Under the pieces are notes generated by a model. That model was not told where the DNA came from. It was given only the letters and a program-made list of their open reading frames with translations, and made no database searches. This document shows, in pieces, positions 1 to 12,059 of a DNA stretch of 64,000 bases (within the stretch, counting starts at the first letter, position 1; each line of letters begins with the position of its first letter). A program made the position numbers and the translations under genes. This DNA comes from Vitellaria paradoxa (taxonomy: Eukaryota > Streptophyta > Magnoliopsida > Ericales > Sapotaceae): contig CM034243.1 of NCBI GenBank assembly GCA_019916065.1, forward strand, positions 3,658,001 through 3,722,000, given 5' to 3'.

Positions 1-23
1 CAACGAGTTGCCACAACTCTACT

Positions 24-668
24 CAGGGGCGGATCCAAATTTTCACTAAGAGAGCATTGGGCACAAACACCCAAGAAGAGGGCAACGTGTTATATTAGGG
101 TTAGGAGTATAAAAAAAACAATATATTTTTTGGCATAGATAAAATTATTTTTAAATATTAAATTAGTAAATATATTTTTCATAATTTAATAGTTTAACTG
201 ATCCTTCTAGCGGCACTTGAGATTTAATAGGGATGTTTCACATTAGTCATTGCTAATATATATATATATATATATATAATTATTATTAAGTTTTATTATT
301 TATAAAATTTATTATATTATATATCGTATTTATTAATATTAGACACAAAAATATTCAATGGTGTAGTGGATGAATATATTTTATTTCACAAAAAATACTT
401 GAGTTTGATTCTTGTAAACTCTTTTTATATCAATAAGTTTTGAGTTAACTTTAATTTTATTAGTAAAGTCAAAATATCTTAATTTTAAATTAATTTAATT
501 TATTAATAAAATTAAAATATTTAAAAATATTTTAATAATTTTACCTCCGAAATCAAGGCTCTCCCACCCTCTCAAAATAAAATCATGGGTCTGCCTATGA
601 GTCAAACAATCCCACCCCCCCCCCCCCCCCCCCCCCAAAAAAATCGTGGCTCCACCCATGACTAACGA
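24..668. mobile_element. hAT-like non-autonomous element, decayed right end
   Basis: The left end starts with CAGGGGCGGATCC, the same terminus as the clean hAT-type copy at 52385-52933, and the AT-rich interior matches that copy through the block around 270-400. The right end near 640-655 (GTGGCTCCACCCATG) is a degenerate form of the expected GTGGCTCCGCCACTG. Candidate 8-bp flanks (16-23 and about 669-676) agree at only 6 of 8 positions, so the exact right border is uncertain. No transposase ORF is present. Confidence 0.6.
615..636. repeat. Poly(C) homopolymer tract
   Basis: An uninterrupted run of about 22 C lies inside the right part of the hAT-like element. The run creates a spurious polyglycine ORF on the minus strand. 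Its length is likely to be polymorphic or affected by sequencing error. Confidence 0.9.
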
Positions 669-1083
669 CTCTAGAAGTGGCGTAACATAGTAATTAAAAA
701 AAGGACATCTAGACATTTATGACGTGTATTTGACGAGCCATATAACACATAAAACGTTGTCTCAAACGTTGTCTCGGCCACATCTGGTAAAAAAAGGGAT
801 AAATTTCAAATTGCCATTTGATAGAATGACTACGCCTAATTTTTAGTATTTTTAACAGATGTGACAGCGCCATAGGAAGGAGGGAGGACCCTTCCTGACA
901 GCACCCATAGGAAGGAGGGAGGACCCTTCCTGGCGGGGATGAAATACGCGGAAGTTACTTGTTTTGACTTTAATTTTCAACTCTGCTGTTATAGCCATCC
1001 GATTTATGAGGATATATATCCAAGGGTTGGGAGGGGCCACTGCACGAGACGCGCGCCCAGCAAAACGTTCATTTATCGTCGGC

Positions 1084-1091
1084 TATATATA
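1084..1091 (+). promoter_or_regulatory. TATA box of membrane-protein gene A
   Basis: TATATATA stands about 64 bp upstream of the ATG at 1155. The intervening leader (TTGCTAGGTGACTGAAGTTGAG) is conserved in units B and C, which fits a core promoter and a short 5' leader. The assignment is by position and motif only. Confidence 0.45.
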
Positions 1092-1154
1092 CCCGTAGTT
1101 GCTAGGTGACTGAAGTTGAGTCAGTCAGCAGGAGTTGAGGGAGTGAGTGTGAAA

Positions 1155-1282
1155 ATGGACAAGGATCGGGATCTAGAGAGATGCGACGACAATAAAAAGA
1201 AGGCTGCAAGGGGCGATCTCCGACAAAGCAGAGTCAATAACCGGAGCCACGGTACAGGTCTTCGTCCTCGCAGGATCGTAAG
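1155..1282 (+). CDS. Membrane-protein gene A, candidate exon 1
   Basis: A conserved ATG opens a 42-codon frame (MDKDRDLERCDDN...) that ends at AAG|GTACGT, a good plant donor, in phase 2. Exon 2 at 10710 starts with G then GCA, so the frame continues exactly, and copies B (22783) and C (37598) keep the same ATG, open frame and phase. An overlapping reading frame of the same DNA (LQGAISDKAESITGATVQVFVLAG) looks more protein-like and differs among copies mainly at third positions. It would join in phase through an alternative donor at 1278 (ATC|GTAAGG), but copy A has ATA where B has ATG. Which frame is translated cannot be settled from sequence alone. The intron of about 9.4 kb is long because of an antisense LRR-kinase relic and a CACTA element. 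Confidence 0.45.
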
Positions 1283-1815
1283 GTACGTATATATATATAT
1301 AGCTTCCTCATTAAGAAACCAAATATATGGGCAGGGTTTCATGCATGCTTTTTGATTTTATGGTTTGTGACCATGCATATTTGTTTATTCGTCTCCATTT
1401 TTTTTTATCATGTTTTATTTTTTTCTCCACATATTCTTACGTTTTATCATTTAAAGGTAAAATTAAGTTGAAGTGCTTGCCTCCACGTTCGTAGTTTTGT
1501 TCTTCCGTTTTCTTTAATTGATTATCAAAGTTGAGTACAGTTGAAGGAGAGCAACAGACTATGGCTTAGGAAAAATCTAATAACTAGCCGTTGAGATCCT
1601 GTAAAGTTCTTCCTTCCCAACATGATAAATTTGAAGCTCCAGCCATAGTCTTTGCAATTTGGCCGGCAAATGAGTCGACAAGCTCCAGCTATTTAACACG
1701 TAAAACCCCCAGAACTTGGCCGGGTAAGTTGTTTCGCAATCTTACACAAGTCAAGCTTCGGCACTCGCCCAAGCTGGCCTGGAGAATGAATTTGGTATCT
1801 TGAAAATGAATTGGA

Positions 1816-3560
1816 TGTCATGACAAGAGCTTCAAAAGGCAATTTTGTCGTACAAACTTATGAAATTTTCATCGGAAGAACTGTTTTTAAAACATACAAG
1901 AGTTTTGAAAAGCAATTTTTTTGGTCACAAACTCTTGGAATGTCACCAGAAAACTAATTACATATCATGATAAGAGCTTCAAAAAGCACTTTTATCGCAC
2001 AAACTGATGAAATTTCACCAAAAGGATTATTTTTAAAATGCACAAGAGTTTCGAAAAGTAATTTTTTCACACAAACTGATGGAATTTCACTAGAAAATTA
2101 ATTGGATATCATGATAAGAGCTTCAAAAAGCAATTTTTTCGCACAAATTGATGAAATTTCACCAGAAGGACTATTTTTAAAATGCATAAGAGCTTCCAAA
2201 AGCAATTTTTTTGCCACAAACTCTTGGAATTTCACCAGAAAACTAATTAGATATCATGATAAGAGCTTCAAAAAGCACTTTTATCGCACAAACTGATGGA
2301 ATTTCACTAGAAGGCTTGTTTTTAAAACGCACAAGAGCTTCGAAAAGCAATTTTTTTCACCCAAACTGATAGAATTTCACTAGAAATTAATTGGTTATCA
2401 TAATAAGAGCTTCAAAAAATAATTTTCTCGCACAGACTGATGAAATTTCACCAGAAGGACTGTTTTAAAACGCATAAGAGCTTCGAAAAGCAATTTTTTT
2501 TGCCACAAACTCTTGGAATTTCATTAGAAAATTAATTGGATATCATGATAAGAGCCCCAAAAAGCAATTTTTTCGCACAAACTAATGGAATTTCACTAGA
2601 AGGATTGTTTTTAAAGCGGACATGAGCTTCGAAAAGTAATTTTTTTTGCACAAATTGACGGAATTTCACCAGAAAACTAATTAGATATCATGATAAGAGC
2701 TTCAAAAAGCACTTTTGTCGCACAAACTGATAGAATTTCACCAGAAGGACGGTTTTTAAAACCCACAAAAGCTTCGAAAAGTAATTTTTTTACACAAACT
2801 GATGAAATTTCACCAGAAAATTAATTGGATATCATGATAAGAGCTTCAGAAAGCAATATTTTTGCACAAACTGATGAAATTTCAACATGAGGACTCTTTT
2901 TAAAACACATAAGAGCTTCGAGAAGCAATTTATTTGCCACAAATTCTTGGAATTTCACCGGAAAACTAATTAGATATCATGATAAGAGCTTCGAAAAGCA
3001 CTTTTATCGCACAAATTGATGGAATTTTACCAGAAGAACTGTTTTTAAAACGTACAAGAGCTTCGAAAAGTAATTTTTTTCACACAAACTGATGGAATTT
3101 CACCAGAAAATTAATTGGATATCATGATATGAGCTCCAAAAAGTAATTTTTTTGCACAAACTAATGAAATTTCACTAGAATGACTGTTTTTAAAACGTAT
3201 GAGAGCTTCGAAAAGTAATGTTTTTGCACAAACTCATAGAATTTCACCAGAAAATTAATTGAATATCATGATAAGAGTTTCAAAAAGTAATTTTTTAGTA
3301 CATATTGACAGAATTTCACTAGAAGGACTGTTTTTAAAACGCACAAGAGCTTTAGAGAGTAATTTTTTTTTCCCGCAAATTAATGGAATTTCACCGGAAG
3401 AACTATTTTCAAAACGCACAAAAGTTTCAATAGCAATTTTTTCGCACAAACTAACGGAATTTCACTGAAAAACTGTTTTTAAAAGGCACAGCAGCTTCAA
3501 AAAGTAATTTTTTTTTCGCACGAGCTGATGGAATTTCACGGAAGAAGTGTTTTCAAAACG
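1816..3560 (-). repeat. LRR-derived satellite array A (144-bp dimer)
   Basis: The phrase ATCATGATAAGAGCTTC recurs near 1817, 1964, 2108, 2253, 2397, 2542 and 2687 and on to about 3265, a spacing of 144-147 bp. Each period contains two related halves of about 72 bp. The minus-strand translation of a half is a degenerate 24-residue plant LRR (for example NSPSSEILSICTKKLLFE). The array therefore looks like serial amplification of one LRR-coding segment, with about two dozen halves. Later point mutations and indels broke most frames. Confidence 0.85.
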
Positions 3561-3869
3561 CCTCTTTCCCACAAACTAGCCCAAATTAGCCCCGAATATC
3601 ACCTGAATTGAATATCATAAGACGCGCTTTTAAAACGTCTTTTTTTTTTTTTTTTTGCACACAAACTCGCCTGGAATTTCACCGGAAAACGAATTGGATG
3701 CCATTTTTTCAAAGCTTCTAAAATGTCATCATGAGAAGCACTTACAAGAAGCCTTTTTCGCATAAACCAACTGGAATTTTGCCAGAAAATTAATTGTTCG
3801 ACAAATTAATCTACCCACAACGACCCCAAGTCCTTTCCCAGATCTCTCGGTAACTCTCCCGTGGGCCTG

Positions 3870-4021
3870 TTGCCGAGCAACCTTTTATGTAGCTCATTCC
3901 AAAAATTTGGAATTTCACTATACTCTCCGGCAAGTTACCCTCGAATTGCCGAGCAACCTTTTATGTAGCTCATTCCAAAAATTTGGAATTTCACTATACT
4001 CTCCGGCAAGTTACCCTCGAA
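3870..4021 (-). repeat. 76-bp direct duplication in the LRR relic
   Basis: Two essentially identical 76-bp copies start at 3870 and 3946 (TTGCCGAGCAACCTTTTATG...). They lie in the part corresponding to the LRR that reads like NLYELGLFSN in copy B. The near identity implies a recent local duplication. Confidence 0.85.
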
Positions 4022-4441
4022 TTGGTTCTGGTAGAGGTTGAACGATTCGAGTGGCAAAGAACACAACTCGTCTGGAATCCCCCCCCCGGTTCAGTTCCGG
4101 CAACCGCAATGCAGTCATGGTTGACCAAGCATTTGCGGCGGTTAAAGAGTTGTTAGAGTTCCATTAGCACAGCAGTGAACAACTCAGTGAGCGAACTCGG
4201 ACCATTCGAGTTGGCTTTTGTAGTCATACTTGACCAACCAACCATTAGCGGTTGACAACTCGGTGAGCGAACTCGGACCATTCAAGTTGGCTCTTCTAGT
4301 CATGATTGACCAACCATTAGCCGTGGACAAGTAGGTGAGCGAATCAGACCATTCCAGTTGTTCAAGTACAAGTCTGTTTAGTTTCTTTTTTATTTTGATT
4401 CGTAACAAAACCATATTATGCTCTTTTTATGTGATGCGCAA

Positions 4442-7400
4442 CACTACTAGAAAAAGGTTGATTATCAACTGACAAAATCAGTCGGTAATAAGTCAAATTC
4501 AGTTGGTAATCATGATTACCAACTGATTACTAACCGATTTTGATCGGTGGCAAAAACCCCAGTTAGTAATGTTTATTAACCAAAATTTTTAAGGTCAGTT
4601 GGCAATTACCAACTGAATTTCGGTTAGTAAATTAAATAAATCTGTTGATAATTTCTTATTGGTATGAAATTAAGTTTCAAAATTTTGGTTGGTAATTACC
4701 AACCGAAGTTGTTATTGCCAACTGATTCTTCAGTTGGTAATTGCCAACCGATTTGTTAGTTGGTATTGTTTAACTTTTGGTTGGTAATTTGTTATTGAAT
4801 ATTAAATTGATATTTCATAATATACCAACCGAAAATTACTTTGTAGCAATCGATATTGTTAGTTGGTATTTTGCCCATCAAAATGTCAGTTGGTAATATA
4901 CCAACCGAAATGTACCTAGTAATTACCAACTGCTAAAAAAATAAAAATTCAAATGTGGCGCCACGTGGTATCATTTGCTGACATGTCATCATGTCACATG
5001 GCAACTTGTGTTATGCCATGTGTCGACCTATGATTCACGTGGCATTATTTGCTGACATGTCATCATGCCACATGGCAACTTGTGTTATGCCATGTGTCTA
5101 CCTATGATTCTGCCACGTGTCGACCTATAATTCCGCCACGTGTCGACCTATGATTCCACCACGTGTCAACCTACGATTGCGCACCACATGTTAAATCTAT
5201 ATTTTTGAGATTTTGATTGTTGCTGCTGAGATTCGAACTCGTGCCATTTCTTTGGAAGTTCATGTGGTTGGCCACTAGGTCAAGCTATTATTTGTATATA
5301 TATTTTACACTTTTTTGTATATATAAACAAACCTTTATCACTTTTGGCGACCAATTGGTTGGCAAAGGTACTCATTTAGCGACTAATTGGTCGCCAAAAA
5401 TGATAAAAAAATTTATGATTTTTATTTAATTACTTTAACTTTTTTGTTATAATTTTTTAACACTTTTGCTAACTAATTGGTTGCAAGAAGTGCCCCTTTA
5501 TAGACTAATTAGATAGCAAAAGTGATAAAAAATTATTATTTTTATTTAATTATTTTAACTTTTGTTTCAATAATTTGAAATCATAAACAATACATGAAAC
5601 TATATAGATATTTAGTAAATAATTTATGAATAACTATTATATTTAACTAAAAATAATTTTAAATGTTTTTTTATTTTCCTCCAATTCGTATGTGTAGCAC
5701 ATCTTTAATACATATCTTTAATTTAGTTATATCATGGCTCACTATATATATTTTTTTCTTCATTTTATATATATATTCTTAAAAATAATTTGGTCGCATT
5801 TAGTTTTAGTTTTAGAAAATTATTTTTAAGAAGCAAAATTTTTGAAAACTATTTTAAGAATTTATTTCTAATAAAAAAAATATTTTAGGTGACTATATTT
5901 GGAAATAAGTTCTAAAAAGATAAAGAAATGAAATTACTTAAAATTAATAAATAATATTTGTTATTTTTATTTTTAAATTTAAAATAATGTTACTTTAATA
6001 TAATTAATATTAAATTACACTAAACAATTATTCTAAATTTTATTAATTTTTCTAACTTTTATTATATTTTCACACTAATTTTTATTTTTATTTTTTTTAA
6101 ACCAAGCACCACACATTTAGGTGGTGTTTAGTTGGGAAAATCAACTAAAATTTACAAACAAATTTTTTTGACCTTTTTCTTTTGGCGAATAATTTTTTTT
6201 TTATAATTAAGATAACATTTAGTCAAAAAAACTATTCACTTACCTTTTTAACTTTTTTTATTAAATTATTAAATTTATTTTTTTGTTTTAAAAATTGTTT
6301 AAGCTTTAAAAGGGTAAAAATATTAAATTAACAAAAAATTAAAATGTTAACATTTTAGTAACTAGTTAGTATTAATTAAAAAAATAACTTTTTTTTGTTC
6401 TTGTCTAAATTTTGCTACATATCACTTATACACTGGGTTTTCTTTCGATTTTTAAGCTTTACTACCTTAAGCTCTTAGGTTCGATAATTTTATATAAAGT
6501 AATTTAATTATTAAATTAAATAAATTAATTATGATATTTATTTCAGATAATTTAGCAATAATTAATTATTAAATTAAATTAATTAATTTAGTTTTATTAT
6601 TTATTAAAAATAATATTAATTAATTTATTTAATTAATTTTTTGAATTTAATTATATTATTTATTAGAATAACTTACTTTAAAAAAATATTTGAATAAAAT
6701 AATTTATTTTTATTTAATGTTATAAAAATAGACAAAGTTTTAAAATTGACAAAATATTGGCAACAGAAAAGAAAATTAGAGTGAAAACACCTTTTTTTCT
6801 ATTTACGTTTTTCTGTTTTTATTTTCATTTTTCTTTTTGTAAACAAAAAAACATAAACAGGTTTATCAAACATGTTTTTGTTGTGAGTTTACAAAATTTT
6901 GAAAACATAAACAGAAAAATAGAAAATGGAAACGTTACCAAACGAGACCTTACTAACTTAGGCGTTTACACGCGAATTCTTACAGCAAAAAATATATACA
7001 GGGAAAAAAATTAAAAAAATGGAAGTAAATTTTAGAATCCATAAACGATTTGATTATCTAAACTTGTCCGATTTTGAAAATCATATACCCTAAACCCAGT
7101 GTCTTAAACAATTATAATCCTAACATGCATTTATCACTAATTCTTTAATATGAAAATTTAATATTACCAATATAAATTGTATAAAATCTTTTCCTCCTAG
7201 TTAATTAAATTATATGCAATATGTATGAACCATACATATAATATATATATATATATTATACCATGTTATCAAAAAACGCATGAATTTACTTATCTAAAGG
7301 CTGTATCACATGAACCAAATAAATCATGAAACCATTTCATGCCATATATAAAAATATATAATTAATTACAAATATTTCTTAATATAAAATTAATTATAAA

Positions 7401-8546
7401 AATATTGAAATTAGAAATTTATTTTTTTTTTAATGTTCAATGCAAATTGTAAAATTTTTGGTTGGTAATTAGTTGATAATTAGTTGGTAATTTGGTTGGT
7501 AAAAATATTTTCTCACCCTATTACCAACCAAATACTAACCGATGACATTATCAACCAAACCATTCCGTCGGTAAGTACGTTGGTAAAATATTTTCTCATT
7601 GGATTACCAATCAATTATATTACTAGCTGATAAGCTCAATCGTTAATTTGGTTGGTAAATATATTCTCGCTAGATTACTAACTGATTACCAACGGAATAC
7701 ATTATTCTGTTAGTATATATATTCCTAATAGATTACCAACCGATTACCAATAGATTCTCAACCGAAAAATTCATTTGGTATTTTGGTTAGTACACTTTTT
7801 TTGCTTGATTATCAACGGATTACCACCAGATTACCAACCGACTACATTACCAACCGCTAAAGGCTGTGGTTAATACAGTTGGTAAATATATTTACACTTC
7901 ATTACCAATGGATTACCAACCGATAACCAACCAAATAAATTAATAAAGGATACTGTCGGTTGATAATTGGGTTGCTAAACATATTCTCGATACATTGCTA
8001 TCGAATTACGAACAGAATACCAACTAAATGCTAACTAAATAAATTACCAACTAACCTACAAGTTGGCAATGCGATTGGTATTAATTTGCCCATCAGGTGA
8101 TTACATGACTAACCGAACATTGCGATTGGTAATACGGTTGGTAATAATTTAACCATCAAATTATCAACCGAAGAACCAACCGAAATATCTAACAACTACA
8201 CTATTCAGTGGGTAATCTATGGGTAATTTGGTGGGAAAAATCTTCCCGCCAGATTTTTCCCGCCAGATTACCAACTGATTACTAACTGAAATATGTACCA
8301 ACCAGTTGTAAGCAGTTGATAATCGGTTGGTAAAAAGTTTCCTGCCAATATAACAACTGATTACTAACCAATTACCAACCGAAAATTTAGCAACCGAATT
8401 GGATCAGTTAGTAAGGAATTGATAATTATCTAAACTTTAGCAATTTTTACATCAGTTGGTAATGTGTTGGTAGTCGGTTGGTATTTACCAACCGATTATA
8501 TTCGGTTGGTAATGGTCAGTTGGTAATCAGTTTTTTTCTAGTAGTG
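4442..8546. mobile_element. CACTA (En/Spm-type) non-autonomous transposon
   Basis: The left terminus CACTACTAGAAAAA and the right terminus TTTTTCTAGTAGTG form the canonical CACTA terminal inverted repeat. The flanks are a perfect 3-bp duplication, CAA at 4439-4441 and 8547-8549. Subterminal regions (about 4460-4930 and 7440-8530) are dense with GTTGGTAAT / ATTACCAACCGA motifs in both orientations, the usual transposase-binding arrangement in this superfamily. The interior is AT-rich with a short tandem repeat at 4960-5170. No transposase ORF is present, so it would need an autonomous partner. It interrupts sequence downstream of the LRR relic in intron 1 of gene A and is absent from B and C. 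Confidence 0.95.
4960..5175. repeat. Tandem repeat inside the CACTA element
   Basis: A unit of about 76 bp (CACGTGGCATTATTTGCTGACATGTCATCATG...) occurs at about 4962 and 5037. It is followed by shorter CCACGTGTCGACCTATGATT repeats of about 25 bp. The unit is rich in CACGTG-like palindromes. Confidence 0.75.
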
Positions 8547-9050
8547 CAAGTTGACTATTGAAATTCAAAAGCAATGGAACGGCCGTACAAAAATTGTAAA
8601 ATTTAAATTCTCTACTTACTATACAAAACGTGAGATATTATCTTTTATAATTTTATATAAATTTATATTATTTTATATAACTCCAAATTTACCTATTAAC
8701 ACTTGTATCGATGAGCACGCAATCAAAATTTAACAATGAGAGTTAATTTTTATAAATTTGAATTTTTAAAAATATAATTTTATAATTAAGTAGTCAGTTT
8801 AAGAATCTTCAATAAAGTAAGATAAATTAAATGTCATGAATTTAAAAAATCAAACAAATATATAAAATTTATTCAAAATCTCACTTAAAAATTATAAAAT
8901 TAACTAGATTAGATTAACTCAAAAATTAAGTTTGATATTTTACTCATTACCCAACTGAACAATCAAGTTTCATACGTTATTAATTGTCTGAAGCTAAAAG
9001 CCTAAGTGGTTTAAAAAAAAATAATATATTTATAAATGCTTTATATTATG

Positions 9051-9190
9051 GGAGTGTTTGGAATAACAAAAAGTGAGATAATTTGAAATAATTTGTGAGT
9101 TTGTAATTCGTGTAGTGTGATAAAGAGTAAATAATTTTTAAAAATTTTTAACATTTTTTTAGTATTTTTTTGGTACGCCAAACGCACCCA
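9051..9190. mobile_element. Small MITE in intron 1 of gene A
   Basis: The ends GGGAGTGTTTGGAATAAC and GGTACGCCAAACGCACCC are imperfect inverted repeats, with about 140 bp of AT-rich sequence between them. The size, termini and lack of ORF fit a miniature inverted-repeat element. The target duplication is not clear. Confidence 0.55.
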
Positions 9191-9834
9191 TATAAACAAA
9201 ATTTTTTCTACAGTTAATAGCTCCTCTTGTCAGTGTCCGTTGACACATGCTTGTCCCAAAAATTTAATTTATTTTCGCGGTTCTTTTCTCCCACACAAGT
9301 CACTGTTCAGCTAATTTGTACTGATAACTATTAGTAGTGATCAATATATTTCGTTCAAAATCGTTATAGCCATAAAGTTATGTCTTCTATTTAAAAATTA
9401 ACGATGAAAATATAAACAATTAAAAGTGCGGAATAATTGTGCGATGGAATAGCCGAGCTGTGTACCAAAATATAATACACTTCATATCAACCCAAAAATA
9501 CAGATTCAGAGAGCCGGGCCCATGACCAGCTGTAACATATATATATATATATATCTTAAATTTATATGTCCTTTTATGTACGCAGCCGGTAGCAAAATCA
9601 ATTTTGTCCAGGTTACTATATGTACTTGGATTTTAGAATATTTAATTTTTTTTTCCTTTGGTTGTTTTATTCTGGGTCGTTAAAGTCAAAAAGATCGTGT
9701 TATGTGTTCACCTAGGATGAAGTTTTTAATTTGCTTAATATCAATTCCCCGCTTTTAATTTCTAACATTTGAACAATTTTTTTTTTTTTTTTTTTGAAAG
9801 GTAAGAATCTAACATTTGAACATTCCAGTCTGAA

Positions 9835-9835
<1 letters not shown>

Positions 9836-9883
<48 letters not shown>
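9836..9883. repeat. (AAT)n microsatellite
   Basis: About 16 AAT units lie in intron 1 of gene A. Similar but shorter tracts occupy the matching place in units B (around 25180) and C (around 38690), so the microsatellite predates the duplication. Confidence 0.9.
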
Positions 9884-10709
9884 CAGTAGAGTAAGAAAGA
9901 TTCGAATTGCAATTTAAAACGCGGAATTAATTATTTCATTAATGAACTTGAAGATTGTTCATGAATTGCAAGAGCTTTAACTAATTCCAGCGATTAGCTA
10001 CCAACTTGCTGACCCACTTTTGATTTGTTTGGCATGACGAGGTCCGAGTCCATAAAAAATTTTCATTGACCGGGGAAAGTTATTATTATATTTTTCATGA
10101 CAAATATCACGTTTCCACTCGTGGCTAATAATTTGGAAGCACAACTAGGGTTAGAGACTCTGAACTCCGATAATTCTTTTATAAAAAAAATATATTCTAT
10201 CAGATAATTTACTAGAATTTTTTGTCATAATGATGTGTCAAAGTGATAGGCTCACAATTCCTTGCACACCATTCAAGTTTATAATTTTGGTTCTTTTCTT
10301 GATAGAAAATGATACAGTGATATAATTTTTTAGTAAAATTTATTGTCTTATGGCAATGGTATTTGTATAATAAAGCATATGCTAGGAAATTATTGCTTTA
10401 AAATAGTATGCCTATTAACATTCACATTATTCTCGAAATAAATTATGATAAAATAGCTTTACTTTTGTTTAATTATGAATAGTTTTATTGTTTTTGTTTT
10501 TTCGCTTTGGGTTCTTAATTAATTGTTGGTTGATTTATGTTTGACCCAAGTTTGACTTATGAGCCCCTAGCTGGAAAAATTGGAGCGACAATCTCTTCAA
10601 CATTTTCTTTAATTAAAGTCTAATATATTTTTGTCTTTAATTATTTTTTTTTGGTAAGTTTTATCTTTAATTATTTCACATATATATCTGTGTGTTTGCG
10701 TGTGTTCAG

Positions 10710-11229
10710 GGCAAAAGCACACATTGCAGGCACTGCAAAGCTTGCAGCCTTGTTTGGATTGCTGTTTAGTCTATTCAGCATACTGATTACCCTCATGCAA
10801 ATCAAGTATCTCAATGGAGATACCTCTCCATATATAACCAACCCCTCGAGCATGGCCATCTGTTTGGTAGCATTGTGCATTTTTGCCTTTGCAGTTGGGT
10901 TCAAGATGATGCGTCAAACTTTGTATGGAAGCTGCCTAACTCATATCACAAATCGCGTTATTCTCATATCCGGAGCACTTGTTATAGTTGCTATTGTATC
11001 TATAATCGTCACAAATCGGCTCAGTTGGATCGGCTACATTATATGGGCCCTTTTCTCTGTCATGGTAGTATCATGGAACTGGATTCACATCATCAATCAA
11101 TGGCGGCTTTACGAAAGAACTGAAAATGCTTTCTTTGGAGTAATCAACGTGTTCAGAAGATTCAAACAGCGATTGCCGACGATCAATGCGAGCAGTAAAA
11201 TTGTTGGTGGAACCTCAGGGACCCAGTAA
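10710..11229 (+). CDS. Membrane-protein gene A, exon 2 (four-TM protein)
   Basis: The exon opens after TGTGTTCAG in phase 2 and runs 172 codons to TAA. Four hydrophobic segments are visible: LAALFGLLFSLFSILITLM, MAICLVALCIFAFAVGF, VILISGALVIVAIVSIIV and WIGYIIWALFSVMVVSW. Between TM1 and TM2 is the family signature QIKYLNGDTSPYITNPSSMA. The C-terminus is an amphipathic basic stretch (VINVFRRFKQRLP). With exon 1 the product would be about 215 residues. The C copy is almost identical here, apart from a 12-bp in-frame deletion in A just before TM1. The D copy shows the same layout with low identity. Function is unknown; I recognise only a small plant multi-pass membrane family. Confidence 0.75.
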
Positions 11230-11720
11230 CGTATAGTTATCTTTTATATATTGTTCACAGATATACGAGATGGATATATACATATATGGTACGCAGTGAT
11301 GAACTTCGTGTGCGTATATATATATATATATATTACTTGGTTTTAGGGCATAGGATTGTCGCTACCTCGTGATCAGCTGACAATTAATATGTCTCCACAC
11401 CTTTTGCAATTTTCTTGTAATTTGGTTATGTTTGTTTGTTTGTAAGCCCAGTGTAAAAGATTAAACGTTGTTATGCTTTGTTTGTAAGAGCCATGTGGCC
11501 CATATATGTTAAAAATTGTTTCAGATAAGCAGAGCTCATGTTACATGGTACTGCAATTAATGGACCTTTGGATTTGAACCGGTGATAATTAAAGTTGGCT
11601 TCCTGGGCAAGCAATTTAAACAAACCTCCAACACAGAAATGGATTCTCAGTAAAATTCATTCATAACACTCTTTTCTTTTACAATGTGTATTTAATTATA
11701 TCTATTGACTGTTGTAGTTG
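11230..11720 (+). other. Conserved 3' flank / probable 3'UTR of gene A
   Basis: A stretch around 11346-11480 (GGGCATAGGATTGTCGCTACCTCGTGATCAGC...) is strongly conserved in B (27030) and C (40170), with no common open frame. That fits a 3'UTR. AATAAA-type signals follow in B (27366) and C (40473); A has AGTAAA at the same place. Confidence 0.55.
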
Positions 11721-11862
11721 TAACTAACAACTTACAATCAGGCAAACAAGTTTTACATTAGTTTTGAGTGTAGAGTTCGAGCCGGCACCCACCTCCGCTT
11801 ACCTATAAAAAAAAAGTTTTACATTAGTTTTTACTAGCCTCGTGTGACCATTGCAATGTCGC

Positions 11863-11905
11863 CCAACATCGCTCTTGCGCTGCAAGAGGAAGACTGCAAT
11901 GTTGG
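11863..11905. other. Nested hairpin conserved in units A and C
   Basis: The inner stem CTCTTGC/GCAAGAG has a 3-nt loop and is enclosed by an outer CCAACAT/ATGTTGG pair. Unit C keeps both stems (about 40625-40665). Unit B (about 27510-27560) has lost most pairing. No gene is recognisable around it. Confidence 0.5.
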
Positions 11906-12026
11906 TCAAGCGTTACCCTTGTGCGGTAATGGATGAGACACATGGTATATGCTATAATACCATTGGTTGCACACTTAAAGATATAACTCACCTCTAAAAA
12001 CAAATAACTAAAAGGACAAAACCCGG

Positions 12027-12059
<33 letters not shown>

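Larger units (their letters stand above)
1600..4410 (-). pseudogene. HAESA/HSL1-like LRR receptor kinase relic A
   Basis: Reading the minus strand from high to low coordinates gives pieces in the order expected for the LRR ectodomain of the HAESA-like family. LNGPSSLTEL repeats lie at about 4180-4370, IPDELC at about 4070-4090, then LRRs of the type NSPSSEILSIC / NSSSGEIPLICGKK at 3255-3470, and finally LELVDSFAGQIAKT near 1640-1690. Frameshifts and stops occur throughout, and no signal peptide or kinase domain is visible. In the family, these receptors bind IDA/CLE-type peptides at the plasma membrane. Here only a broken antisense fragment remains inside intron 1 of membrane gene A. Identification rests on recognised LRR motifs and their collinearity. 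Confidence 0.75.
1283..10709 (+). other. Intron 1 of membrane gene A (9.4 kb)
   Basis: The intron is bounded by AAG|GTACGT and TGTGTTCAG|GG. It contains, in order, intron sequence shared with B and C (1283-1580), an antisense LRR-kinase relic with its repeat array (about 1600-4410), a CACTA transposon (4442-8546), a small MITE (9051-9190), an AAT microsatellite (9836-9883) and then sequence shared with unit C from about 9480 onward. The equivalent intron is 3.5 kb in B and 1.8 kb in C. I see no other gene in it. Confidence 0.6.

Noticed and set aside
1830..3550. Array considered as a CRISPR-like or centromeric satellite
   Set aside because: There are no unique spacers, the sequence is clearly plant nuclear DNA, and the unit encodes decayed LRRs on the minus strand.
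6757..7014. 85-codon ORF within the CACTA element
   Set aside because: The translation is Phe/Lys/Asn-rich, typical of AT-rich DNA, with no similarity to a transposase that I recognise.
10671..10904. Long minus-strand ORFs antisense to exon 2 (also 26322-26829 and 39467-39926)
   Set aside because: They are shadows of the membrane-protein exon, whose sense frame has splice sites, hydrophobic segments and conservation.
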